A stretch of DNA of 64,000 nucleotides from NCBI RefSeq assembly GCF_019969845.1, contig NZ_JAHXYR010000009.1, positions 291,094 to 355,093 of the forward strand, given 5' to 3'. The notes under the pieces are model-generated. The model did not search any database and had not been told where the DNA came from. It was given only the letters and a program-made list of their open reading frames with translations. This stretch comes from Sphingobacterium sp. GVS05A. Lineage in GTDB: Bacteria; Bacteroidota; Bacteroidia; Sphingobacteriales; Sphingobacteriaceae. Every line of letters starts with the position of its first letter. The stretch's first letter is position 1. The position numbers and the translations under genes are program-made. Positions 36,275-45,528 of the stretch are shown here, one piece after another.

Positions 36275-36309
36275 AATGCCCCAAGAACTAAAATAGTTTT
36301 TGGGGCATT
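36275..36309. terminator. Bidirectional terminator between DUF4252 operon and hemL
   Basis: AATGCCCCAA / TTGGGGCATT stem with an AT-rich inner loop, lying between convergent genes. Confidence 0.88.
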
Positions 36310-36328
36310 GTAGTATTATACTTTCCTT

Positions 36329-37645
36329 TTATGAATGAAAGACGATGTCCAAGGCATCGAAAATATGCTTCTTGGCGGTATTTAAATCCGCTTCGGTATG
36401 CGCAGCAGAAACAAAACCAACTTCATAGCCCGAAGGACCGAAATAAACCCCTCTATTCAGGAGTTCGCGGTGCATGATTTTGTATGATTCCATGGAAGCA
36501 GGATCAATTTCACTTGCTTTCTTGATATCTTCTTGCTCAGTAAATGCAAACCAGAAGATAGAGGCAACATGGAATAATTGTACTTGATAGCCTTTTTCAG
36601 CGATATAATTACGAAGATCTTGAACGAATGCCGCAGTTTTCGCATTTAAGTTTGTGTAGAAATCATCTTGCGCCAAAATAGTCAAGGCTGCAATACCTGC
36701 TGCCATGGCCACAGGATTCCCTGACAAGGTACCAGCTTGATAAACGGCACCGTCAGGTGATATACAAGCCATAAGCTCTTTGGATGCTCCATAGGCTCCC
36801 ACAGGCATACCACCGCCTATGATCTTGCCATAGGTGATAATATCTGGCTGGATTTCGTAGTAAGCAGAAGCTCCTTCAAAACCGATCCGGAATCCGGTGA
36901 TGACCTCATCCATGATTAGCATACTTCCATTTTCTTTTGTGATATCACGTAGGAAATGCATGTATTCTTTGGATTGCATTAATAGACCATTGTTGGCTGG
37001 AATACCTTCAATGATCACAGCAGCAATCTGATCTTTAAATTCTGTAAAAGCAGCTCTTAGCGCGTCTTTGTCATTTAACTCGATGACGATTGTTTCATCT
37101 GCAAAGGCTTTGGGAACACCGGCCGAAGAAGTTTCTCCGAAAGTAACCAATCCAGAACCAGCCTTCACTAAAAGCGAATCCGAATGACCGTGGTAACAGC
37201 CATCAAATTTGATAATCTTATCACGTTTGGTATATCCTCTTGCCAAGCGGATTGCAGACATTACAGCCTCGGTTCCTGAACTGACGAAGCGGATTTTCTC
37301 GATATATTTATTTTTTTCAATAATCAATTCGGCGAGTTGATTTTCCAGAGCAGTAGGTGCGCCAAAACTCAATCCTTTACCTAATTGTGCGGCAACGGCC
37401 TCGCGAACCTGATCGTTATTGTGTCCCAAAATCAAAGGACCCCACGAACAGCAGAAATCGATGAACTCATTGCCGTCGGCATCCCAAAGATGTGCTTTGT
37501 CACCCCGTTCTATAAATAATGGGGTACCAAATACGGATTTAAAAGCCCGAACCGGAGAATTCACACCGCCGGGGAAATATTGTTTTGCTTTTTCAAATAA
37601 TTCAGCAGATTTTGCTCTTGAAATATCAGGTGCTTGCATAGTCAT
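36329..37645 (-). CDS. hemL: Glutamate-1-semialdehyde 2,1-aminomutase
   Basis: PLP enzyme making 5-aminolevulinate from glutamate-1-semialdehyde in the C5 haem pathway. The 438 residues include SRAKSAELFEKAKQYFPGGVNSPVRAF, the GTEAVMSAIRLAR segment, MDEVITGFRIG (PLP Asp) and TYGKIIGGGMPVGAYG with the Schiff-base Lys. Normal length. It lies downstream of hemB but beyond a strong terminator, so it may be separately transcribed. Its partner hemA is at the head of the same minus-strand cluster. Confidence 0.95.
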   Translation of the reverse strand: MTMQAPDISRAKSAELFEKAKQYFPGGVNSPVRAFKSVFGTPLFIERGDKAHLWDADGNEFIDFCCSWGPLILGHNNDQVREAVAAQLGKGLSFGAPTALENQLAELIIEKNKYIEKIRFVSSGTEAVMSAIRLARGYTKRDKIIKFDGCYHGHSDSLLVKAGSGLVTFGETSSAGVPKAFADETIVIELNDKDALRAAFTEFKDQIAAVIIEGIPANNGLLMQSKEYMHFLRDITKENGSMLIMDEVITGFRIGFEGASAYYEIQPDIITYGKIIGGGMPVGAYGASKELMACISPDGAVYQAGTLSGNPVAMAAGIAALTILAQDDFYTNLNAKTAAFVQDLRNYIAEKGYQVQLFHVASIFWFAFTEQEDIKKASEIDPASMESYKIMHRELLNRGVYFGPSGYEVGFVSAAHTEADLNTAKKHIFDALDIVFHS

Positions 37646-37819
37646 TATATTTGAATGCGAAGTTATCTTTTTTTGCCAAGATAAGTCTCATGGAAACGTA
37701 AGGAATCAAGAATTCAGTGATATTCCTTATTTGAAAGTCGGGGTATCCTCTTTTTTTCGCAATAGTATTTTTTGTTTATTGATAAATAAAGTGATCTCTT
37801 TTGTTGAGTTTATTTGATC

Positions 37820-37854
37820 AAAAAAAGGTTCGAAAACTTAATTTCGAACCTTTT
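37820..37854 (-). terminator. Terminator after hemB
   Basis: AAAAGGTTCGAAA / TTTCGAACCTTTT with loop ACTTAA. The minus strand runs into seven T. It lies about 65 bp past the hemB stop and separates hemB from hemL. Confidence 0.85.
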
Positions 37855-37917
37855 CAATATTTACTTTTGTCTTTGAGCAATTCGCTGTTTTTAGCGCTAA
37901 AACCCGATCTTATTTGC

Positions 37918-38886
37918 CTATATAAAACCTTTTTCCAGAACTTCTTTGGCGTGGTAGGATAAAATTGCTGTTGCGCCCGCACGTCTGAAACTTAATAACG
38001 TTTCCAGGATCACACGTTCATCCAGCCAACCATTTTGAATGGCAGCTTTTAACATAGCATATTCACCACTGACATTATACACCGCGATTGGGAGATCAAA
38101 ATTATCAGCGAGAAGTTTCACAATATCTAAATAAGGAAGTCCTGGTTTAACCATTAGAAAATCCGCACCTTCTTGCGCGTCTAACTGGGCCTCGATAAGT
38201 GCTTCTTTTGCATTTGCGGGGTTCATCTGATACGTTTTCTTATCCCCATGTTTAGGAGCAGAACCCAAAGCATCTCTGAAAGGGCCGTAATATGCTGATG
38301 CATACTTCGCCGTATACGACATTAAAGACACGTTTGTGAAGCCATTATGGTCCAATAGCTCACGAATATACCCGATACGTCCGTCCATCATATCCGATGG
38401 TGCGATAATATCTGCACCGGACTGCGCATGTGCGAGAGCCATCTTGCCCAATACTTCCAATGTTTCGTCGTTTAGGATCTCGCCATTTTCGACAATTCCA
38501 TCATGACCATCGCTGCTGTAAGGATCCATCGCTACATCGGTAACAATACAGGCTTCTGGGAAATTTTTCTTTACCGCTGCAATGGCGCGTAAATACAAAC
38601 TTCCGTCACGGTAACTCTCCGTCGCATATTTGTCCTTCAATGATTCTTCAATATTGGGAAATAGGTCAAATGAACGTAAGCCTAATTTGAGGCAGCTCTC
38701 TACTTCTTTCAATAAATTATCTATCGAATAGCGATAGATACCTGGCATTGATTTAACCTCGGTTTTTTGATTTTGGCCATCTACAATAAAAAGTGGAAAA
38801 ATCAAATTTGACGCGTCTAAACGTGTCTCTTGAATCATGTCGCGAATCACGGCAGATTTACGATTTCTTCTCGGACGTTGTAACAT
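37918..38886 (-). CDS. hemB: Delta-aminolevulinic acid dehydratase (porphobilinogen synthase)
   Basis: Condenses two 5-aminolevulinate molecules to porphobilinogen. From the ATG at 38886 (MLQRPRRNRKSAVIRDM) the protein has 322 residues, the family norm; a longer frame to 38952 adds 22 unusual residues. Active-site lysines lie in SYTAKYASAYYGPFRDA and in MVKPGLPYLDI. The metal region VTDVAMDPYSSDGHDGIV lacks the zinc cysteine triad (C-x-C-x7-C) and carries Asp instead, suggesting a Mg-type enzyme. It follows hemCD and ends at a terminator. Confidence 0.94.
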   Translation of the reverse strand: MLQRPRRNRKSAVIRDMIQETRLDASNLIFPLFIVDGQNQKTEVKSMPGIYRYSIDNLLKEVESCLKLGLRSFDLFPNIEESLKDKYATESYRDGSLYLRAIAAVKKNFPEACIVTDVAMDPYSSDGHDGIVENGEILNDETLEVLGKMALAHAQSGADIIAPSDMMDGRIGYIRELLDHNGFTNVSLMSYTAKYASAYYGPFRDALGSAPKHGDKKTYQMNPANAKEALIEAQLDAQEGADFLMVKPGLPYLDIVKLLADNFDLPIAVYNVSGEYAMLKAAIQNGWLDERVILETLLSFRRAGATAILSYHAKEVLEKGFI

Positions 38887-38953
38887 TATATTTAATTTAT
38901 TATCTAGTGATCCAGTGTTGTTCAATTGCAAGGCAGTAAATCCTTTTGCCAAC

Positions 38954-38988
38954 TGCTCAATACTAACTACGCAATACTATTTAATATT
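38954..38988 (+). repeat. Heptamer repeat tract at the hemCD-hemB junction (plus strand)
   Basis: 7-base units TACTAAC, TACGCAA and TACTATT run on the plus strand, opposite to the hem genes, and overlap the hemCD stop codon. Same style as the tracts upstream of argC, the sigma gene and topB. Confidence 0.45.
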
Positions 38989-40567
38989 CTAAGCCAAAAA
39001 CAGCCTCTGAGAGGCCGATCTCGTCTGGTGAATAGGGAAGTGTATATGGAACATTCATCTCATCAAACTTGGCTCCGGTTGAACGACCGATGCAGATGAC
39101 TTTTTGTCCGGGTTCTAAAAGATTGTCCGCAAAATAAGCCTCTACATTACTAGGGCTTGTAAATACCAGTACTTCTGCATTGGATGGATCGACGTCCTCT
39201 TCCAGTACAGTCTCATAGACTGGGATATTAATGATTTTAGTCTCTGGACTTAGTGCTTTCTGAATAGTCTCAAGCGATTCCTTTGCACGCGGGATAAGTA
39301 CCGTTCCACCATTTGCCAATTCGGCAAATTTCTTGGCGATTTCATCCATATTAATACCTTCACTATCACCGGAAAAATCCGCTACGCGATCGTACTTACG
39401 TAATATTTCTTCCGAACCACGGCCGATAACGCCAATTTTGGTCTTTTTACTTAACCGAGGCTCCAAATTGAAGAAATGCTCAATCCCGTTCTTACTTGAA
39501 AATATGATCCAATCGACATGTTTTAAGATAAAAGGATCCAACTTATTGATGATCGGAAATATTTTGATCAATGAACGGCCTTCGATAGTGATACTATGTT
39601 TGGCCATTGCACGGGCGAAGTAGGAATTTTCGTCTACTTCCCTGGAAATAAAGACAGATTGCGGCAACTTACGATCTTTTGCGTACTTGCTGAAAATACG
39701 CTCAGCCAATCGAGTTGGATCGGTATCTCTCAAGTATACACGGTCAGGAAAGTCTTCACTTGTATCAGCAATGGAAGCCCAAGCTTCGTACTCATCACCA
39801 CTTTTGCGGCAATAACATCCAAGTGGTGCATGACATCCAGCGTCAAATTTGTTCAATACCAAACGTTCTACAGCAATGGTTTTAGCAACCTCATTGTTAT
39901 TTAATGGTTGCAATGCAGTAAAGAGTTCTTTGTCGACTTCACGGATCTGAATAGCTAAGACACCTTGTGCCGGAGCAGGGATAATTTCTACCGGTGGAAT
40001 TTCTTCGACATGAAAGTCTGTGATATCCATTTCGATACGGCTGATACCGGCTTTTGCCAGCACAATCGCATCGTATTGCTCGTCGCGCAGCTTCTGCATT
40101 CTTGTTTGGAGGTTACCTCTTAGATCGTCGAATTCGAGGTCTGGGCGTAAAGCCGATATTTGTGCTTTTCTACGGTTGGAAGATGTTCCGACAGTTGCGT
40201 TATGTTTTAGGGATAGACGCTTCTTGATATCTACGCAATCCTTGTGGATAATCAATAATTCGGAAGGATCCTCCCGTTCAGAAACAGCCGCAATAATCAA
40301 TCCCGGCGGATTGATTGTAGGTAAATCTTTGTGTGAGTGTACAGCTAAATCTATGGTTCCATTCAAAAGTTCCTCCTCAAGTTCTTTGGTGAAAAATCCT
40401 TTACCTTCCAATTTATCCAGACGGAGGTGCTGAATAATATCACCTTGAGTTTTGATGACTTTTAACTCTGCTCCGATACCGATTTCCTGTAGTCGGTCTT
40501 TCACAAAATTTGCCTGCCACATTGCAAGAATACTTCCCCGGGTGCCAATAATTAGTTTTCTATTCAC
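38981..40567 (-). CDS. hemCD: Fused hydroxymethylbilane synthase / uroporphyrinogen-III synthase
   Basis: A 528-residue bifunctional haem enzyme. Residues about 1-300 are HemC: RKLIIGTRGSILAMWQANFV, the LRGNLQTRMQKL substrate loop, and GCHAPLGCYC with the dipyrromethane-cofactor Cys. Residues about 305-528 resemble HemD: VFISREVDENSYFARAM at the domain start, IIFSSKNGIEHFF, and VFTSPSNVEAYF near the end. The fusion would convert porphobilinogen to uroporphyrinogen III in one polypeptide. The HemD half is divergent, as that family always is. Located between hemA and hemB on the same strand. Confidence 0.88.
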   Translation of the reverse strand: MNRKLIIGTRGSILAMWQANFVKDRLQEIGIGAELKVIKTQGDIIQHLRLDKLEGKGFFTKELEEELLNGTIDLAVHSHKDLPTINPPGLIIAAVSEREDPSELLIIHKDCVDIKKRLSLKHNATVGTSSNRRKAQISALRPDLEFDDLRGNLQTRMQKLRDEQYDAIVLAKAGISRIEMDITDFHVEEIPPVEIIPAPAQGVLAIQIREVDKELFTALQPLNNNEVAKTIAVERLVLNKFDAGCHAPLGCYCRKSGDEYEAWASIADTSEDFPDRVYLRDTDPTRLAERIFSKYAKDRKLPQSVFISREVDENSYFARAMAKHSITIEGRSLIKIFPIINKLDPFILKHVDWIIFSSKNGIEHFFNLEPRLSKKTKIGVIGRGSEEILRKYDRVADFSGDSEGINMDEIAKKFAELANGGTVLIPRAKESLETIQKALSPETKIINIPVYETVLEEDVDPSNAEVLVFTSPSNVEAYFADNLLEPGQKVICIGRSTGAKFDEMNVPYTLPYSPDEIGLSEAVFGLEY

Positions 40568-40798
40568 GTTAATTTACTTTACCTATTAAAATGTGTTTAA
40601 TACCATTTATCGAAGCAAAAATAAATAAATAGGTGGAATATGTTGACACGTTACTGTCATTATCTAAAAGGAAATGATTGATAAACCGAAAATTAGAATA
40701 GCGGTAGGGCTATGACAAAAAGGAAACCGCATACGAACACCAGTGTTGGTCACCTGTTAAGAAAGTAACACATGTATTTTGTCAGGAAATGATTATAA

Positions 40799-42040
40799 TT
40801 AGTTTTTCTCGATCTCAGGTGTTTTAACCAAAATCTCTTTCGCCATTACCATTGGAACTTTGATGTATTTCTTTTCCATATAGTTAATGACTTTTTCCAA
40901 TACTTCTCTTGCTTCAGGTGTCAATGCCTGTACTTCTTGGGCAAAGACCTCGTTTAAAGCAAATGATTTGATTTCTTTAATCTTTTCAGGAACTTCACGC
41001 ATGGCGACCTCTACACGTCTCTGTTTGATGAGTGGTAAGAATTCCTGAATATTGTCTTGGATGATTTTTTCTGCACTATCCAATTCATTATAACGTTCCT
41101 GGATATTTTTCTCCGCAATAGCTTGCAGACTACTGACTTCGATGTAATGAATCGGGTGATTTTTGATTACTTCGGCATCAATATCATTTGGAACAGCTAA
41201 ATCAATGATAATTTTCTTGTCGGTTTCACCATTTAATAGTGATTGGTACAAGGTATTATCAATAATTGATGTTGGAGCACCGGTACATGTAATCAGAATA
41301 TCAAAACCTTCTTTGTATTCGTTAATGCTAGCAAGCGGATACGCCTCAGCGTTTAACTCCTCAGCTAATGCTTTTGCGTTTTCAAGCGTGCGATTAAAAA
41401 CGACAAATTTGGCTTTTTGATTTTTTTGGAAATATTTCGCTAAGTTTTGGTTTGTTTCCCCTGATCCGATAATGACGATTCTAGGGTTTTCAATTAACTT
41501 TAATTCGCGTAGTTTGCGGTAGGCAAGAGAGACAACGGAAATCGGGTTTCTGGAAATTTTAGTATAGGTATAAACTTCTTTTGCTGTCTTTACCAATCTG
41601 TCCATCATTAGACGAAGGAAATCACCCGTGAAACCAGCTTCTCTACAGCGGTCATAAGCTCTACGTACCTGCGCTAAGATTTCTTTTTCTCCAACAACCA
41701 AGCTTTCAAGCGAGCAGGACATACGAAGTAAATGATGTAAAGCATCCATTCCTTCATATTTGTTGACCTGACCCAAATAACATTGAAGTCGCTCTTGCGG
41801 AACACAGAAATTCAATTTTCCCATAAATTCCGCAATAAATTCGTTGGTCAATTCGTGAGCTCCATAAAATACAAACTCTACCCGGTTACAAGTACCAATG
41901 TAAAAGATCTCCGGAATATCTAGGCTGTGCTTTAGGCTAATGAGGCGACTTTCTAAATCCTCATTGCAGATCACTAGATTACCTAGATCTTTTAATTCGA
42001 CATGTTTATGAGTAAACGCTAATACTTTAAGATTTTTCAA
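40799..42040 (-). CDS. hemA: Glutamyl-tRNA reductase
   Basis: First committed step of C5 tetrapyrrole synthesis, reducing glutamyl-tRNA to glutamate semialdehyde with NADPH. The 413 residues contain IGTCNRVEFVFYG with the catalytic Cys, SLVVGEKEILAQVRRAY, the Rossmann IVIIGSGETNQNLA and the C-terminal dimerisation helix. It heads the minus-strand haem cluster. A good promoter lies at 42072-42105. The 230-bp gap to hemCD shows no terminator and only a TATTTTTG-like element on the minus strand. Confidence 0.95.
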   Translation of the reverse strand: MKNLKVLAFTHKHVELKDLGNLVICNEDLESRLISLKHSLDIPEIFYIGTCNRVEFVFYGAHELTNEFIAEFMGKLNFCVPQERLQCYLGQVNKYEGMDALHHLLRMSCSLESLVVGEKEILAQVRRAYDRCREAGFTGDFLRLMMDRLVKTAKEVYTYTKISRNPISVVSLAYRKLRELKLIENPRIVIIGSGETNQNLAKYFQKNQKAKFVVFNRTLENAKALAEELNAEAYPLASINEYKEGFDILITCTGAPTSIIDNTLYQSLLNGETDKKIIIDLAVPNDIDAEVIKNHPIHYIEVSSLQAIAEKNIQERYNELDSAEKIIQDNIQEFLPLIKQRRVEVAMREVPEKIKEIKSFALNEVFAQEVQALTPEAREVLEKVINYMEKKYIKVPMVMAKEILVKTPEIEKN

Positions 42041-42071
42041 AGCTCTAATCCCTCGCTTATATTTAACGGTA

Positions 42072-42105
42072 CAAATGTAGCTTAAATGCTTTGTGCTTGT
42101 GTCAA
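42072..42105 (-). promoter_or_regulatory. Promoter of hemA
   Basis: On the minus strand: TTG (complement of 42103-42105) within TTTGACA, a 23-bp spacer, then TACATTTG (complement of 42072-42079). The start of transcription would lie about 25 bp before the hemA ATG at 42040. Confidence 0.65.
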
Positions 42106-42205
42106 AAATCTGTCAAAGGGATTAATTTAGAAAGATTTTAAATAGATGTTTTTTGTGATTAATAAGTTGTAATTTAGTGTGTTATATTTTATTTTTCGAA
42201 TAGAT

Positions 42206-42237
42206 GATTTTCATCACGTTGATGTGTGATGAAAATC
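42206..42237. repeat. Perfect 12-bp inverted repeat
   Basis: GATTTTCATCAC / GTGATGAAAATC with an 8-base loop, 23 bp past the stop of the minus-strand gene at 42260. There is no T tract on either strand, so it is not a typical terminator. Confidence 0.7.
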
Positions 42238-42259
42238 TCGGTCTACCGAAGGCATTAAA

Positions 42260-43102
42260 CTATTCATTATTGCCTGTATTTGTTTGTGCTGAGTCTATAG
42301 TTATGTCTTCCAATTCCTCCATATAAGGGCCCTCTTCAGCAGTGGTTGCTTCTTTAATTTCACTGTCACTATACTGATAATAGGTATCAAAAGTTTTTGT
42401 TCCTTTATTGTAAATCAAGGCATATTTAGAACTTTTGTTTTTAACAATAATTCCATCGGCTGGAGCGGGCACTAATTTCATCTCATCCATAAAAATCTTC
42501 TGTCCTTTTTTAAAACTATTGATCAAAGGAAGTTCACTGGAATATTCTTTCCAAAACAAAATATCTCCTTTTGCTGATATAATCCAGATCGCACTGCTTT
42601 GATAGTCATTCTTTTCGACAAGAAACGCCATTTCTTTGTTCCAATTATCTGCGTCATGACGATCAGTAAAATTACCGTAACAGAATACCGATTTTGCACG
42701 ATCCTTTATACGGGTAAATTTATAGATGGGCTTATCACCAGAAGGTTCCAGGTAGCTATTCCCCATAAAGATTTTTGTAATGCCTCTGCGGTAACGTAAT
42801 GGAATATTGTCATATTCAGGGATTGTAAAGATGGCATTGTTCCAATGGGCGTAGTCATCAATGGAGCTCCAGCCATCGGCCTCTTCGAGATCCTTTGGAT
42901 CTGCATTCTCAAATCCGTCTACGGCTGTTGCTGCACTATCTACAGGTATAGCATGAAGGTCTTGCCGTTTGACAAAATTATAATATCCCCCACCGGCAAG
43001 TATGGCCAATAGCAAGACAATTCCGAAAAAAATATATTTTTTTTTCTTTGATTTCGGCTGTGGTATCTGCTCCGCTGCAGTTTCTTCAAACGCTCTTTTC
43101 AT
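42260..43102 (-). CDS. Membrane-anchored protein, unknown function
   Basis: A 280-residue protein with a Lys-rich cytoplasmic N-terminus (QPKSKKKK), one membrane helix (YIFFGIVLLLAILAGGGYYNF, about 23-43) and a roughly 230-residue extracytoplasmic part rich in aromatic and acidic residues, ending in a Glu/Thr-rich tail. It has no cysteine lipobox and no recognised domain. It stands alone between hemA's upstream region and a divergent membrane-protein gene. Confidence 0.65.
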   Translation of the reverse strand: MKRAFEETAAEQIPQPKSKKKKYIFFGIVLLLAILAGGGYYNFVKRQDLHAIPVDSAATAVDGFENADPKDLEEADGWSSIDDYAHWNNAIFTIPEYDNIPLRYRRGITKIFMGNSYLEPSGDKPIYKFTRIKDRAKSVFCYGNFTDRHDADNWNKEMAFLVEKNDYQSSAIWIISAKGDILFWKEYSSELPLINSFKKGQKIFMDEMKLVPAPADGIIVKNKSSKYALIYNKGTKTFDTYYQYSDSEIKEATTAEEGPYMEELEDITIDSAQTNTGNNE

Positions 43103-43352
43103 GTTTAATATCCGGCTTAAATTTAAAATAAACTTTCAGGTAGGAATTCCTTTCAAATACTCTTCTAACCCAGTTATTACGCGATTAATTTTGCTCGCTT
43201 TACTGTTATTTTTTGAGGTATAGCTCTTTGTTCGGAATTCTGTACGAGAATTTCGTTTTAAAAATAGATTAATTTTTCAGAAAATTGAAGACAAGTTATA
43301 TAAGTGGCGATATTCAACTTATATTCGTGTCAATTTTAAAGTAATTTGAACC

Positions 43353-43751
43353 ATGGTCATCATTAGGAAGTATTTTGCCATTGTTGGACTTATCGTTTGT
43401 TTTTTGTCCAGTATGACTCCATTTTTAAAAGTTCCTATCAAAGGTAATTGGAACCTTTATCAGGTGGACGCCTATTTATTTTTTATTACTATGCTGATTT
43501 TGGGAATAACAGCATTGTTATTTTTTGTTCGTGCGGTTCGCGCCTATCAATGGATGACCAGATTGGCAGCATGTTGGTATCTATTAAGTGTTTCTGCAGT
43601 ATGGTTTAAAATCAACAACTATTTTGACTGGGGTTTTGCGGACAAACTGCTTTCCAAATCACTCCATATGCGTTGGGGCTGGATAGTCTATCTAATCGGT
43701 ATTCTGTTGTTGTTGTTGAGCACAAAGAAGATTGGGGCAACAAATGAATAG
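43353..43751 (+). CDS. Four-helix membrane protein, unknown function
   Basis: A 132-residue integral membrane protein with helices at about 5-23, 40-60, 68-88 and 108-124. Composition and pattern (FAIVGLIVCFLSSMTPFLKVP) are typical of small DUF membrane proteins, but no family is recognised. It is convergent with the DUF2027 gene, with a strong shared terminator. Confidence 0.65.
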   Translation: MVIIRKYFAIVGLIVCFLSSMTPFLKVPIKGNWNLYQVDAYLFFITMLILGITALLFFVRAVRAYQWMTRLAACWYLLSVSAVWFKINNYFDWGFADKLLSKSLHMRWGWIVYLIGILLLLLSTKKIGATNE

Positions 43752-43757
43752 GGCATT

Positions 43758-43795
43758 AAAAAAATAAGCTAGATAATTTATCTAGCTTATTTTTT
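43758..43795. terminator. Bidirectional terminator, overlapping the DUF2027 stop
   Basis: AAAAATAAGCTAGATAA / TATCTAGCTTATTTTT stem with a very short loop and T runs on both strands. Confidence 0.9.
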
Positions 43796-44437
43796 GTTTG
43801 GACGATGCGGTATAAAATGCGTCTTTAATTTATCTAGCCCTAAATCTTCTTCAATTTTGTCCAGTTCATAAGACCAGATTTTTTCATCCAAAATTTCATG
43901 AAGCACCTTTGGATTAGTCAGGTCCACAGGACGTACACGTTGTTCCTTATTGATCGGATTAGTCAGTTCCTGCAAACTGCTGCTATGTCTAATGATTTGA
44001 AAACGGAATGTTGGCCATTTACCCACATTAGCAAAGTTTCCTGTATAGAATTGGATGAAATCATGTGGTGGTATTTTATTGCTAAAAAGTCCTTTCACTT
44101 TATTTGCTGTAGCTTCAGAAACCGATACGAGGAGTTCATAACTTGTCTCATTGATGATATACAACTTGGCTAATCCATCTTTGTGATCTCCGGAAATGGC
44201 CAGTAAAATCCCTTTTTCGATAAATCGGTTTGGGGTCAACGGAGTTGCATGTTGATCAAGCTCATCATCCGCTCGTCGCATATTTCCAAAAACGAGGGTT
44301 ATCTTGTCCATAGGAACAGGAATTTCGAATCCTGTTTCATCCGTTACTCCTACAATATTGTTGGCTTGCATGGAAGTGATATGTCCTTCAATGGGCTCAT
44401 CTACAAACCTGACTAAGTCGCCTATTCTAAATTTCAT
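43787..44437 (-). CDS. DUF2027 family protein lacking the Smr domain
   Basis: A 216-residue cytoplasmic protein. It opens with an SH3-like segment, MKFRIGDLVRFVDEPIEGHITSM, then the DUF2027 body (KGILLAISGDHKDGLAKLYIINET...). In many Bacteroidota this body is joined to a C-terminal Smr (MutS2-type) nuclease domain; here the protein ends with a Leu/Asp/Lys helix (ELDKIEEDLGLDKLKTHFI) and no Smr motif. Function unknown, perhaps nucleic-acid related by analogy. It begins 2 bp after the PLP-enzyme gene ends. Confidence 0.75.
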   Translation of the reverse strand: MKFRIGDLVRFVDEPIEGHITSMQANNIVGVTDETGFEIPVPMDKITLVFGNMRRADDELDQHATPLTPNRFIEKGILLAISGDHKDGLAKLYIINETSYELLVSVSEATANKVKGLFSNKIPPHDFIQFYTGNFANVGKWPTFRFQIIRHSSSLQELTNPINKEQRVRPVDLTNPKVLHEILDEKIWSYELDKIEEDLGLDKLKTHFIPHRPNKK

Positions 44438-44439
44438 GG

Positions 44440-45528
44440 TTAATTTATTTTTGTATCTATAATATGTAATAGCTTTTCAAGATCTGCATGGTCATTGTAG
44501 AGGTGGAATCCAACACGAATGCCAGTGCCGCGAGGAAAACATTTTATACCCTCATCTATCAGGAGTTGAAAATTGTTTGGGTTAATCTGTATATTGAAGA
44601 TATTGCTTTGTGGACGCCTATTGATAATGCTATCCAGTAGTAGCCCTCTATTGGCCAGTTCAACTCGCGCTTGCGCCACCAGATCTTGTGTGTATGAAAC
44701 TGTTTCAGGATAACCCCATTGTTCAAACTGCATCAGAGACTGTTGTAGGGTTCCATGAGCTAAGGTGTCCAAATGCCCCGGTTCAAAACAAAGTTGAACG
44801 ACAGATTTATTCATCCATTGATTGTTGAGATAACTGTAGTTTTTCTGTATGTCAGCGTAGAGGATTTCTTTAAGCCGATCGTTTAATAGAATAAAACCAT
44901 TTCCGAATCCAGCCATAAGCCATTTATATCCGCTACTTAGCACAGCGTCGAAGCCTGAGGAATTAAAATCAAATAAATCTGTTCCTAAAAATTGTGTACC
45001 ATCACCAATAATTAGCAATTCAGGATGCTGATGTTTTAATTCCTGTATAAAAGAAAGGTCTATTTTTAAACCAGAGATATACTGAACAATCGATAGAATA
45101 AGTACATCTGGCTTAAAGTTAGCTATAGCATCCAATATATTAGCCTCAAGCTGTTCGTCCATAGTGACGAAGCTGTGCTCAAACCCAGTTATTATTGTTG
45201 GGAAATTTACCGAAGGATAATCATTATCCAAAAGCAGAACCTTATAATGCTTAGGTAGGCCCGCTAACAATGCGTTGAATGCAAAAGAAAAGCAGCTTGA
45301 CAGAAAAACGTTGTTTCCGGAGCAATTGAAGAATTGTCCAAGTGTATTTCTGCAGGAATCCAAGGCAGCAGCCTGTTGTTCACGAAGTGTTGTGTTCGAA
45401 TCATGGAATTCTTGGTCCCGTTGCGCACGCCATTGTTTTGTTTCACGTGAAAGTAGACCTGAGCCAGGTGTAGTCAAGTAAGTTATCGCTGTGTCAATAT
45501 CGAAATGTTTGCTATAGGGGCTGTTCAT
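44440..45528 (-). CDS. Class V-type PLP-dependent aminotransferase-fold enzyme
   Basis: A 362-residue fold-type I PLP enzyme of the class V (NifS/isopenicillin epimerase-like) group. The cofactor region includes LLIIGDGTQFLGT (Asp) and DAVLSSGYKWLMAGFGNGF with the Schiff-base Lys near residue 207. The N-terminus has LTTPGSGLLSRETKQW. The substrate is unknown; selenocysteine-lyase-type or epimerase-type activity are both possible. It overlaps the 3' end of aat by 17 bp, so the two are translationally linked. Confidence 0.8.
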   Translation of the reverse strand: MNSPYSKHFDIDTAITYLTTPGSGLLSRETKQWRAQRDQEFHDSNTTLREQQAAALDSCRNTLGQFFNCSGNNVFLSSCFSFAFNALLAGLPKHYKVLLLDNDYPSVNFPTIITGFEHSFVTMDEQLEANILDAIANFKPDVLILSIVQYISGLKIDLSFIQELKHQHPELLIIGDGTQFLGTDLFDFNSSGFDAVLSSGYKWLMAGFGNGFILLNDRLKEILYADIQKNYSYLNNQWMNKSVVQLCFEPGHLDTLAHGTLQQSLMQFEQWGYPETVSYTQDLVAQARVELANRGLLLDSIINRRPQSNIFNIQINPNNFQLLIDEGIKCFPRGTGIRVGFHLYNDHADLEKLLHIIDTKIN

